Shown here one piece after another: positions 17,179 through 26,048 of a stretch of 55,121 nucleotides of DNA. Position 1 is the first letter of the stretch. Each line of letters opens with the position of its first letter. This DNA is from Candidatus Cloacimonetes bacterium HGW-Cloacimonetes-1 (GTDB lineage: Bacteria > Cloacimonadota > Cloacimonadia > Cloacimonadales > Cloacimonadaceae), in NCBI GenBank assembly GCA_002841975.1, contig PHBQ01000005.1, forward strand, positions 1 through 55,121, in the 5' to 3' direction. The translations under genes and the position numbers were made by a program. Under the pieces are notes generated by a model that saw only the letters and a program-made list of their open reading frames with translations, made no database searches and was not told the origin of the DNA.

Positions 17179-20100
17179 ATGAAGTTCTCAGTTTTATTTA
17201 TCTTATTAGCGGTATGCGCTATATCCGGTCTGTTTGGGCAAGGTGTATTTGGCAATGATTTCGGAACAGGTACAAGTTCTTTTACAACGGCAGGTGGTTC
17301 TAACTCCACGATGTTTACGGCAGCAACCGGCGGCACACACACAGCATTTATGAGTGCTTCCGGTGGGGGTGGATTCTTTCTGGAAAACTCCGGCATTGTG
17401 AGTTTTGGTTCCGAAACAAAGCTCAGAATCAAAGCTCCTACAACCAGCGGAGCTAACGGTATCAATAAATACTCTTGCGCAGGTTATAACTCCAAACCCA
17501 GTGCTTATTTCAAAACGCAATTACGGTTTGGAAATGCAACGGGTGGGAATTCTGACGGAGGGACATTTTATTTCTATTACGGTAGGGGTACTTCATTCAC
17601 TACAAATGTCCCGGGGGATCATACTATTGGATCTCAGACCGGTACATATTTAGCATTAAGATTCGTCTTAGGTCCGAATGGCACTATAAACACCAATTAC
17701 TTATTAGCCGGACAGTGGACTGCATTTGGATCACAACCTTTTGTTCAGGGTAAAAACTATACAATTGAACTGCGGATGAATAATGGTCCTGGTAATTCAA
17801 CTACGACCTACACGGAGAATGGAGTAACACAATCCTGTACGGATTATCGAACAGACTTTTTCGTGAATGGTGTTTTGTTTGGTAACGATTTGGCAACCGC
17901 CGGTTTGGGGCCACAGAAGGATCTTGAATCATGGATGTTTTACGGAGAAAACAGTGGTGGAAATGATGCCAATTTGTTTATAGATGGACTCACATATACA
18001 ATTAACATTGGTACGGTAGCTTATCCCCTGTATTATTCCAAATCTACCGGTGCCCTGAATCTGAATAATACCTGGGGTGGTTTAGCTGATGGGACAGGAT
18101 CAGCTCCCACCAGCTTTACGAGCACCGGGCAGGGATTTTTTATTCACAATAATCCTGCTCCCACTCTCAGTGCGAACTGGACGGTAGCCGGCGCGGGGAC
18201 ACTGGTATCCTTAGGTAATGGAGTTCTGCCCACCGTTTTTACAATTCCGAGTAATTATTATTACTACGGTTCAATTGACGTTTTAGCAAACGCTATTCTG
18301 GATCTGAAAAACACAATTAACTATCCTTCATTTGGAGTTTTCTTCCCGGGTTCCACAATACGTTACTCTGCAACAGGTAACCAGGATGTACGGGGCTATC
18401 ATTATGATATGCTTAGTATCAGAGGTGGGGGGACAAAAACTCTACTCGGTTCAACCTCGGTGGACACATTTGTGGAAGTGGGTGATGGCACCAATCCCGT
18501 TACTTTAGTCGTTCCATCGGGAAGTGACATTGTTGGGACGGTCAATGTACTAAATGTGGCTACCCTGGATCTTAAAAACAGCGGGTATATTACATTGGGT
18601 AATGTTGCAAGCGGATCTCTTGTTCGATACTCTGCTCTAGGCAATCAGCTGGTATTTCCTGCAGCATTTAGCAAAATGGACATCGATGGCATTGGTACCA
18701 AGAGTTTGAATGGTGTGACTTCAGTGAATAGTGCTCTGCTGATCAATGCTGGAGAACTGGCATTGGGCACTTACAATTTAAGTTTACCAGGAACAGCTTC
18801 GGGAATTGGTTACATCAAATACAACGATGTAGGAAGGGCTTCAGGGGTAGGCATAGGGGCAAATACAAATTTCAGGCTGACTCAGGCGGGAACTATTACT
18901 GTTACCATGCCCCCTGTGATAGGGAACATGGATGTGAATAGTACCGGTAGTATCACAATGGGAGGGAATACTTCTGTTCAAAACTTGATGCTAAACTCCG
19001 CACTATCCATCGGATCAACAACTTTGACGGTCAATAATGCCATTTCCGGAGCAGGTACTCTCGTTGGAGGGAGTAGCTCAAATTTGGTGATGACAGGTGC
19101 TACGGCATCCACATCGATACCGGCAGTTACCCTCTCAAACCTTACTATCAGCAGGGCGAGTGGAATAGCGATGGGCGGTAACATAACCGTCGAAAGCTCT
19201 TTAAATCTAACCGCCGGTTTATTGAATATCGGGGCAAATACTCTTACGCTGAATGGCAGCGTTGCCTCTTCCTCAGGTCTTACAGGAGGAACGAGTTCTT
19301 CTGTCGTGATCGGAGGAACTGCCAGCAACATGACTTTACCAATAGTCAGTTCCCTTGCAAGCTTAAGCGTAACCAGACCCTCTGCGATCGCCCTGAGTTC
19401 CATTTTGACAATCAACACAAATTTAAATATGTCCTCAGGCAGTAGTATTACATCAACCGCCACGAATACTTTGACTTTTGCTTCAGGAGCTACAGGTTCA
19501 GGAACCGGTACTGTTAACGGTCATGTCCGACAAAATGCTACAACAGTCGTAGCAGGATCTCCGTATTCCAACAGGTACATCGGTATGGCGCTAAGCCCTG
19601 CCTCCGGCATTGTAAGCTCCTTAACAATATTAAAAACAGAATTGGCGAATTCTATTTTATCAAGGAACTCAATTTTGCGCAGCTGGAATGTATCCGCTAC
19701 TGCAAGTGCACCTTGCCAGATTAGTCTGAGCTGGCCGGACACTGCAGATAATGGCAATTCACAGGCCTATGGGACTATCTGGTTCCATAACGGTAGTACC
19801 TGGAGTCCGGTATCCACCCATACTATCAATACTGTATCAGGGATCCGCACGATCAGCTTTGACTTTAATTTTGGAAGCCGAGCGTCAGGGATATTTACTG
19901 TGATGAATGCAGTTCCGCAGATCAGTACTTCCGTCTCGACCCTTCCTTCTTTTGGCCAGTTCAAAGTTAGTACTTTGTCTTCCCCCCAAACATACACTAT
20001 ATCGGGTGCAGAGTTGTACAATAATCTGCAAATTGATGCTCCGGTAGGTTTTTTGATTTCTACAACGGATTCAAATTACAGCAGCCAGGTAGTTGTTAAC

Positions 20101-22470
20101 CAAACTGGTGGAACAGTGCCTTTAACCACAATCTTTGTAAAGTTTGCTCCCCAGTCCTTGGGTATCATCGTGGGAAACATTTCTCATGTAAGTTCCGGTG
20201 CAACAAGTGTCAATGTTGCAGTTAGCGGTACTGCGATCAATGCACCGATAGTTTCAAATCCTGCAGTTGTTTCCGTGTTACCAAACGGTGCAGTATTGGG
20301 AGGAACCATTACAAGTATCAATTATGGTAATTGTACCGCAAGAGGGATTTATTATTCTTTACAAAGCGGATTTGCCAATGGAGAGGGGATATTGATTAGT
20401 GAGTCCGGTACATTTGATACTGGGGCTTTCTCTATAGAAGTGGGAAGTTTATCCGTAAATACGGTTTATTATTTCAAGGCTTTTGCCACAAATGCTGCCG
20501 GTACAGCCTATACGGCAGAGGGGATATTTACTACATTGGCAGGGTATTTCTTCAGAAGTTTCAGCTCAGGTAATTGGAGTTCGCCGGCAATTTGGGAATA
20601 TTCAGCTAACAATCTGAACTGGACTCCTGCTCCATACGCACCCAGTTTTACAGATCTCCAGATTACTATTATGCCAGGACATAGTGTATCGGTAATTACT
20701 AATGTCACTGTGGACGAGTTATCAGTATCAACTGGAGCTAACCTGACAGTAAATTCCGGTTCAATAATGAATGTTAATAATGGTCTGAATGATGATGTTA
20801 TTGTCAATGGGACCATTACAAACAAAGGCAGTATAACTTTTGATGCCAGTGCCACTATGATCGCCGGCAACAGTTCTACTGTAATCTATAATGGAACGGT
20901 TGCACAAGTATTGGGCAGTGGTTTCCCTACATCTCTGAACAACTTTACAATATCAAATAGCGGTGGAGTAACTTTATCTCACGATTTGCAAGTTAATGGT
21001 ACACTGTCTATGACCCAAGGTACGGTAAATCTGGATGGAAATACCATCAGTTATGGTTCATCTGCAGTTCTGAATTACGATGGAACAATCGGCCAAACAG
21101 TCGGTGCAGAATGGCTGAATCCAATGAGTATCAATATCAACAATCACAATTCTTCAGCATCAGGTCTGACGCTAACAGATAGTAAGATTTACAATACTGG
21201 TACTTTTGTAAATTATGAAACGCTACACCTCGGGTCAAACAATATCAGCGGAACCGGAACTGTAATCAACTTGGGTAGAATTGTTTCTGATAATGCCAGT
21301 CCAATAACAACCGCTACTTTCAATCAGCAATTGGGCGCTTTCATTCAATACACAACCCAGGTGTCCTTACCTGTGGGAGCTGTTTATCAGAATTTGGAGC
21401 TTACTTCTACAGATTCAGAGTTTAGCCTGAGTGGAGATATCGTTGTAAATGAATCATTTTTCACTCACAATAATGCCCGCTTGAATCTGAATGGTTTCCG
21501 CATGATCTTTCCTTTCAAGTATGTGAGTGTCGAGGGTTCAGTTTCAATTACTGCATTTGCTCCGGAAACGTATTCAGAACAAATACAGGGTGGCTTTGTC
21601 TCCAGAAAGTGGAGTTTTACAGGAGCACCAGCCGTTTCACCGACCATTTACTTACATTGGGACAATGACCAAGATGACGATGTGATCTTTGGCAATGGAT
21701 CCAGAATTTTAAAATATAGCAATGGTTGGGAAGAAATTGCACTCGCTGGGCAACCTGTCGCCGACGGAGTCAACCGCAAGATGGTTAGCTTCCCGACTAC
21801 ACTTGGTAGCAAAGCAGATGTTAATGGTGAGTATGCAGTCATGGGAACCGAACAAACACTTCCTGTAGAGCTTTCTTCATTCCAGGCGTCTATAAACTCC
21901 ATGAATATGGTGAATCTGCTGTGGGTAACACAGTCAGAAACAAATGTTTCAGGATTCAGAGTATATCGTGGATCTGAAGAAGAATTGAGCACAGCAACCT
22001 TACTTAACACGTTCATATCGGCCACTAATACTTCACAAACCCAGGTATATATGTTCAATGACAGAGAAATTTATACTGATGGATTGTACTATTACTGGCT
22101 GGAAAGTCTTGATATTGATGGTGGTTCTGAGTACCATGGACCAATTAGCATCATGGTAAACCAGATTGTGAATGGCACACCTCAAATCCCCGTTATTAAT
22201 GGGATTTCCAGGGCATATCCCAATCCGTTTAATCCTGTCTTAAATGTTTCGTGTGGGATCAAAACAAACGGCAATACCAATATAGTGGTATTCAATCAAA
22301 GAGGACAGATAGTAAAGAATCTGTATAATGGATTTAAAAACGCAGGAAACTTCACTTTGAAGTGGGATGGCACTGATACCAACGGAACCAAACAACCCAG
22401 TGGAATCTACTTTATTCGTATGGAAGTATCTGGAGAGAAGTATATAAAAAAAGTGGTGTTATCCAAATAA
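17179..22470 (+). CDS. Giant secreted beta-rich surface protein with FlgD-like C-terminal sorting domain
   Basis: A 1763-residue protein with a signal peptide (MKFSVLFILLAVCAISG, cut near FGQ) and a GAGGG ribosome site. Residues about 20-280 look like a concanavalin/LamG-type jelly roll (TYLALRFVLG, NYTIELRMNN, NLFIDGLTY). Then come many Gly/Ser/Thr-rich beta-helix-like repeats of the form LTAGLLNIGANTLTLNG. An FN3-like module (VYYFKAFATNAAGTAYTAEG) lies near 1030-1120, a GNWSSPAIW segment follows, and another FN3-type module with ISATNTSQ lies near 1560-1675. The end is YPNPFNP with a FlgD-like Ig fold closing on IKKVVLSK. No enzyme motif was seen; adhesin or surface-layer-like roles are plausible. 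It is convergent with an endonuclease gene that carries a related C-terminal module. Confidence 0.88.
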   Translation: MKFSVLFILLAVCAISGLFGQGVFGNDFGTGTSSFTTAGGSNSTMFTAATGGTHTAFMSASGGGGFFLENSGIVSFGSETKLRIKAPTTSGANGINKYSCAGYNSKPSAYFKTQLRFGNATGGNSDGGTFYFYYGRGTSFTTNVPGDHTIGSQTGTYLALRFVLGPNGTINTNYLLAGQWTAFGSQPFVQGKNYTIELRMNNGPGNSTTTYTENGVTQSCTDYRTDFFVNGVLFGNDLATAGLGPQKDLESWMFYGENSGGNDANLFIDGLTYTINIGTVAYPLYYSKSTGALNLNNTWGGLADGTGSAPTSFTSTGQGFFIHNNPAPTLSANWTVAGAGTLVSLGNGVLPTVFTIPSNYYYYGSIDVLANAILDLKNTINYPSFGVFFPGSTIRYSATGNQDVRGYHYDMLSIRGGGTKTLLGSTSVDTFVEVGDGTNPVTLVVPSGSDIVGTVNVLNVATLDLKNSGYITLGNVASGSLVRYSALGNQLVFPAAFSKMDIDGIGTKSLNGVTSVNSALLINAGELALGTYNLSLPGTASGIGYIKYNDVGRASGVGIGANTNFRLTQAGTITVTMPPVIGNMDVNSTGSITMGGNTSVQNLMLNSALSIGSTTLTVNNAISGAGTLVGGSSSNLVMTGATASTSIPAVTLSNLTISRASGIAMGGNITVESSLNLTAGLLNIGANTLTLNGSVASSSGLTGGTSSSVVIGGTASNMTLPIVSSLASLSVTRPSAIALSSILTINTNLNMSSGSSITSTATNTLTFASGATGSGTGTVNGHVRQNATTVVAGSPYSNRYIGMALSPASGIVSSLTILKTELANSILSRNSILRSWNVSATASAPCQISLSWPDTADNGNSQAYGTIWFHNGSTWSPVSTHTINTVSGIRTISFDFNFGSRASGIFTVMNAVPQISTSVSTLPSFGQFKVSTLSSPQTYTISGAELYNNLQIDAPVGFLISTTDSNYSSQVVVNQTGGTVPLTTIFVKFAPQSLGIIVGNISHVSSGATSVNVAVSGTAINAPIVSNPAVVSVLPNGAVLGGTITSINYGNCTARGIYYSLQSGFANGEGILISESGTFDTGAFSIEVGSLSVNTVYYFKAFATNAAGTAYTAEGIFTTLAGYFFRSFSSGNWSSPAIWEYSANNLNWTPAPYAPSFTDLQITIMPGHSVSVITNVTVDELSVSTGANLTVNSGSIMNVNNGLNDDVIVNGTITNKGSITFDASATMIAGNSSTVIYNGTVAQVLGSGFPTSLNNFTISNSGGVTLSHDLQVNGTLSMTQGTVNLDGNTISYGSSAVLNYDGTIGQTVGAEWLNPMSININNHNSSASGLTLTDSKIYNTGTFVNYETLHLGSNNISGTGTVINLGRIVSDNASPITTATFNQQLGAFIQYTTQVSLPVGAVYQNLELTSTDSEFSLSGDIVVNESFFTHNNARLNLNGFRMIFPFKYVSVEGSVSITAFAPETYSEQIQGGFVSRKWSFTGAPAVSPTIYLHWDNDQDDDVIFGNGSRILKYSNGWEEIALAGQPVADGVNRKMVSFPTTLGSKADVNGEYAVMGTEQTLPVELSSFQASINSMNMVNLLWVTQSETNVSGFRVYRGSEEELSTATLLNTFISATNTSQTQVYMFNDREIYTDGLYYYWLESLDIDGGSEYHGPISIMVNQIVNGTPQIPVINGISRAYPNPFNPVLNVSCGIKTNGNTNIVVFNQRGQIVKNLYNGFKNAGNFTLKWDGTDTNGTKQPSGIYFIRMEVSGEKYIKKVVLSK

Positions 22471-22489
22471 GATAGAAACCATCATATAA

Positions 22490-22526
22490 AACAAAGCCCC
22501 GGAAGATCTGCTCCCGGGGCTTTGTT
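22490..22526. terminator. Bidirectional intrinsic terminator between convergent secreted-protein genes
   Basis: Perfect 13-bp arms AACAAAGCCCCGG (22490-22502) and CCGGGGCTTTGTT (22514-22526) with an 11-base loop. T-rich sequence follows on both strands. Confidence 0.92.
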
Positions 22527-22591
22527 TGTTTTCTGATAATGCTGTATAACTGTTATTTAAAGATCATCACAGGATGATCAAATTCTGTGAG

Positions 22592-25357
22592 TTATTTGAG
22601 TTTGAGTAACTTGATGGTCTGCGTTTGCTTTCCATCATTTAGCCGCAGTAGATATATCCCGGACGCAACGTGTTTTCCGCTATCGTCTCGACCATCCCAA
22701 ATGAGGGATTGTTTTGCGGGATGAAGGCCTTTCCATTCCCGGACTTGCTGACCCTTGAGATTGTAGATAATGAGGCTGGCAGTTTTTTGATTTGACATAT
22801 TCAGTTTGACTATGTCTGCAAAGGGATTGGGGTAAGCCGAAATACCGGTTATGTCTGGACTAAGTATTTCTTCATCAGTAGAGGTAGGTTGTACATAAAT
22901 TGAAACTGGTCCAAATGCTAACAAGTCACCATCTAACAATGGTGCTCTGAGCCAATAGTATAGGTATCCACCATCTGGTTGTAAAGGCAGTTCAGTGTCG
23001 ATGAAATTATAGCTGGCAGGTTGGCTGGTATTTGTGGCACTGATTAAACTCGATATAGTTTCTGCATCCTGCAGGGATGAGCTGGAGCCTCGTTGTAAGT
23101 AATAGTAAATAACACTCGTTTCATAGTTCGTTGTCCAGTCCAGACTGATATTATTTGGGTCGATAAATGCAGCAGTGAATGACTCCAGATCCAGAGGTGG
23201 CAAAGTCATATCCACCATCACTACATTTGAATAGGGGCTAAAGCCATCTCCAAACCTGGCACGTACACGATAATAAACTAAATCCGATGCTCCCACATTA
23301 AATTGTGACATTGTGTCATATCCGGTATCGTAGTTTTGATATAGATAGGTAGTGAAGAGTGAATCTAAGCTGACGTCTACTTGATAATTGGTGGCATTGA
23401 TACAGTGGTTCCAGGCTGCAACAAATAACGAGTCTGATTGAATAACTGATGCACCGGCGGTAGGTATCCACAGTTTATTTGCAAACTCGGGATGATCTAT
23501 AAAAGGATTTCTATTACCTTGTCTTTCCTGAATTCGATCATTACGCCGGCGTTCCCAGCTATCCGGTGGGTCATTCAAATGCCACTGTAAAAGTGTAGAG
23601 AGACTACCATAATAGCTTCCTGCTGTGGGTATTGTGTCCATCATTTCGAGGTTGTAACCGGTGTCTGTTCCTTCATAACGAACTGCCATGTAAAAGAGCA
23701 TCCTGGCTACGTCTCCCTTTTCATTGGGACGTGGCTCCCAGAAATAGGTGGAAGTTCCGCTGCCGGTTGTCGAACTATATCCTGGATAGGGAGAAGAATC
23801 GTTATAAGGGTTCCCTCCGTCGTTAAAGTCCTTATTTCCTTTTGCCGAATTGACGGTAACATCACAAGGGCGGATATGATGCAAGTCTGTTCCAGCAGGA
23901 CGATTTGTTTCGAATCCACCGTGACTAACACTCCAAGTATGTTCACGATTCCATTGGGTAGTTCCCCCACCATAGAAGTTTTTGGGGACAGACCAACCGG
24001 TATAGGTTTCGATCACATTATTTGTATTTAAGCTATCTTCATCAGTATATTGCAGCTGTTGCCAGAGGGCATCATAGGAATATTGAGTCAGATGTGTAGT
24101 ACGCAGTACATCATGCAATTGTGCCTTGAGATTTGCACCTGTTCCGCTGATGCCATTGTAATATCCCGCTAATCCGGTGTTTAAAGTAGTGCAAGAAGAT
24201 GGATTTGCGATTGCTGTTGTATTAAGGTAGATCGCGCCTTCATCCGCACCGTTCATCTCGTAAACTCGAAACCAATATGTAATATTTCGGGTCAAACCAG
24301 AGACCGTAATTCCATTTACTGGATCACCTTCGATTATCTGGGTTGCTCCACAATATACAATTTGCTCACCAATCCCACTATAAACTGAATTGGGAGTGTT
24401 CTCTGTGCCATTTGTTGGGTCAGTAAAAATGTTCTCGGTGTTGATCTTTACAATTCTTCTGGATCCGTTGCCGGGTGTCCAACTTACTTGAACGGTTGTG
24501 TTTCCTGGATAGAAGACCAGATTGGAAGCTTGAATTGTGGGAGTCTCAATATTGATTGTCGTGGCTTCGATCGGCTCACTGTATGATGTCCCGGAAGCGT
24601 TTATAGCATATGCCCTGATAAAATAAGTAGTATTGGGAGTCAGGTCTATTATGTTAGCATTGATCGGACTTATTCCGTTGCCAATTGCAAGATGTTCACC
24701 TGTGGTATCGGGGAGCGGATCAATTCCCCAGCAGAAGCCCCGTTCAGAGATGGGAGAGCTGCCCGATGAACTGATAAAGCCTTTCAAGGCTATAGTGCTA
24801 TATGTGGTATTCACGAGAATTGGTGTATCTAAGACAGGTGTTTGTGATGCGCTATAATCCGTAATAAACATATCGTGAATATAGAGTGCGTGACTGGGGT
24901 TTGAAATACGCAACAATGTGGGGGAGTCTTGCGCTATCCGGTAGAAAAATCTGTTCCCTGTTGCATTGATGCCGTTAAATGTGATCAAATCTACCCAATT
25001 CTCATTTGAGAACTTTTGCAATTTGACACTTCGGCCGGTTGATCCGCCTAATATCGTGAATTCTACTTCTCCGGAACTGCTTAGTTCAGGGAATTCGATG
25101 ATTCCTGTTGTTGCGCTTAACTGTATCCTGCCGATAGAACCTTCACCATTTGCAGCAGCCCCGGGAGAGACCAAGCAGCGTGTCATGGAGATAGTTCCCG
25201 CCGGGATTTCCTGTGTGTAGCTGCCGTAAGCGGTGTGAGCGCTCCAATTCTGGATATTTTCATTTACTATCATAGTCCCCAATGCAAAGCTCCACATTAA
25301 GACGAGAAGGCTTACAAGAAGTATTCGTTTTGCGAATTGACGATTAATCTGGTACAT
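22592..25357 (-). CDS. Secreted endonuclease I family nuclease with FN3 modules and sorting domain
   Basis: A 921-residue exported protein; the signal peptide covers about residues 10-27 and GGGGGAC precedes the ATG. The N-terminal ~270 residues hold a beta-sandwich and an FN3-like module (YFIRAYAINASGTSYSEP). The central catalytic domain (about 395-640) belongs to endonuclease I (PF04231, EndA/Dns type): GYYNGISG, the hallmark NREHTW at 470-475, DLHHIRPCD and the NSAKGNKDF segment, which together place the metal-binding His/Asn residues. An FN3-like module with ISATNTSQ and a YPNPFAD FlgD-like sorting domain ending TIKLLKLK follow. It should cut extracellular DNA or RNA, perhaps for nutrient recovery. 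Family call strong; the sorting route is inferred. Confidence 0.93.
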   Translation of the reverse strand: MYQINRQFAKRILLVSLLVLMWSFALGTMIVNENIQNWSAHTAYGSYTQEIPAGTISMTRCLVSPGAAANGEGSIGRIQLSATTGIIEFPELSSSGEVEFTILGGSTGRSVKLQKFSNENWVDLITFNGINATGNRFFYRIAQDSPTLLRISNPSHALYIHDMFITDYSASQTPVLDTPILVNTTYSTIALKGFISSSGSSPISERGFCWGIDPLPDTTGEHLAIGNGISPINANIIDLTPNTTYFIRAYAINASGTSYSEPIEATTINIETPTIQASNLVFYPGNTTVQVSWTPGNGSRRIVKINTENIFTDPTNGTENTPNSVYSGIGEQIVYCGATQIIEGDPVNGITVSGLTRNITYWFRVYEMNGADEGAIYLNTTAIANPSSCTTLNTGLAGYYNGISGTGANLKAQLHDVLRTTHLTQYSYDALWQQLQYTDEDSLNTNNVIETYTGWSVPKNFYGGGTTQWNREHTWSVSHGGFETNRPAGTDLHHIRPCDVTVNSAKGNKDFNDGGNPYNDSSPYPGYSSTTGSGTSTYFWEPRPNEKGDVARMLFYMAVRYEGTDTGYNLEMMDTIPTAGSYYGSLSTLLQWHLNDPPDSWERRRNDRIQERQGNRNPFIDHPEFANKLWIPTAGASVIQSDSLFVAAWNHCINATNYQVDVSLDSLFTTYLYQNYDTGYDTMSQFNVGASDLVYYRVRARFGDGFSPYSNVVMVDMTLPPLDLESFTAAFIDPNNISLDWTTNYETSVIYYYLQRGSSSSLQDAETISSLISATNTSQPASYNFIDTELPLQPDGGYLYYWLRAPLLDGDLLAFGPVSIYVQPTSTDEEILSPDITGISAYPNPFADIVKLNMSNQKTASLIIYNLKGQQVREWKGLHPAKQSLIWDGRDDSGKHVASGIYLLRLNDGKQTQTIKLLKLK

Positions 25358-25559
25358 TTACTGTCCCCCATATTTATATCTTCGTCCATCAATACACTTT
25401 TCCACTTAGTGTCAAGAAGATTCGTGAAACAACCTGCAATCACATGGAAACAGAGACAAGTGTTTTGTCATGCAATATTAGACAGATGCTTACAAATAAA
25501 ATCCTTTACAAATATGGAGTATAGGGAATCTTGGTTTACAAAATCTACAGGAGGCTGTA

Positions 25560-25829
25560 ATGGCACTGAACCAAGATGTAAAAACAGCTATCATGGCAGA
25601 GTTTAAACTCCATGAGTCAGACACGGGATCACCAGAGGTCCAAGTAGCACTATTGTCTCAGCGTATCAAAGATATCACTGAGCACCTTAAGGTACACAGA
25701 AAGGACTTCTCGACCAGACGCGGCTTATTAAAGCTGATCGGTCAACGTCGTCGCCTGCTTGATTATATGAAAAGTAAGGATATTAATCGTTACAGATTTA
25801 TCATCAAGGCACTCGGAATTAGAAAGTAA
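25560..25829 (+). CDS. rpsO: 30S ribosomal protein S15
   Basis: An 89-residue protein, the usual S15 length, which binds 16S rRNA helices 20-22 in the small-subunit platform. Conserved blocks are seen: SDTGSPEVQVALLSQRI, LTxHLKVHRKDFSTRRGL-like helix (here EHLKVHRKDFSTRRGL), LIGQRRRLLDYMK and the end YRFIIKALGIRK. An AGGAGG ribosome site precedes ATG 25560. It is followed by pnp, as in many bacteria, with two strong hairpins in between. The 202 bases upstream (25358-25559) should hold the promoter, but I could not pick a convincing one. Confidence 0.98.
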   Translation: MALNQDVKTAIMAEFKLHESDTGSPEVQVALLSQRIKDITEHLKVHRKDFSTRRGLLKLIGQRRRLLDYMKSKDINRYRFIIKALGIRK

Positions 25830-25848
25830 TTCTGTCCTGTTAATTGCG

Positions 25849-25887
25849 CTTGAACGAAGTCCGATTTTACATCGGATTTCGTTTGAG
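25849..25887 (+). promoter_or_regulatory. 17-bp mRNA hairpin after rpsO, possible RNase III site
   Basis: Arms 25849-25865 and 25871-25887 pair over all 17 positions (three G-U) with loop TTTAC. It is followed by CAAACGATC with no T-run, so it does not look like an intrinsic terminator. Position between rpsO and pnp fits a processing or stability element. Confidence 0.72.
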
Positions 25888-25965
25888 CAAACGATCTAGT
25901 AAGTAAATAGTGTGAGTCTAATATTAGGTTACTACCTATAGTTCCCTAATTCAATTACAAATTGC

Positions 25966-26028
25966 CGGGAGAAATGAGCAATAAGCTAAAAGGAATTGCA
26001 TCTTTTCAGCCTATTGCTTCTTCTCCCG
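25966..26028 (+). promoter_or_regulatory. Long imperfect hairpin in the pnp leader
   Basis: CGGGAGAA (25966-25973) pairs with TTCTCCCG (26021-26028); GCAATA with TATTGC and AGCT..AAAAGG with the CTTTT.CAGC side continue the stem, about 24 pairs in all with a six-base loop. It ends 20 bases before pnp ATG 26049, just ahead of the AAGGAG ribosome site. No T-run. Similar placement to the RNase III-cut leader that lets PNPase control its own mRNA in E. coli. Confidence 0.72.
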
Positions 26029-26048
26029 ACCAGTTCTAAGGAGAACAG

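Noticed and set aside
25849-25887. The hairpin after rpsO considered as an intrinsic terminator
   Set aside because: No T-run follows on the plus strand; a processing or stability stem is the better reading.
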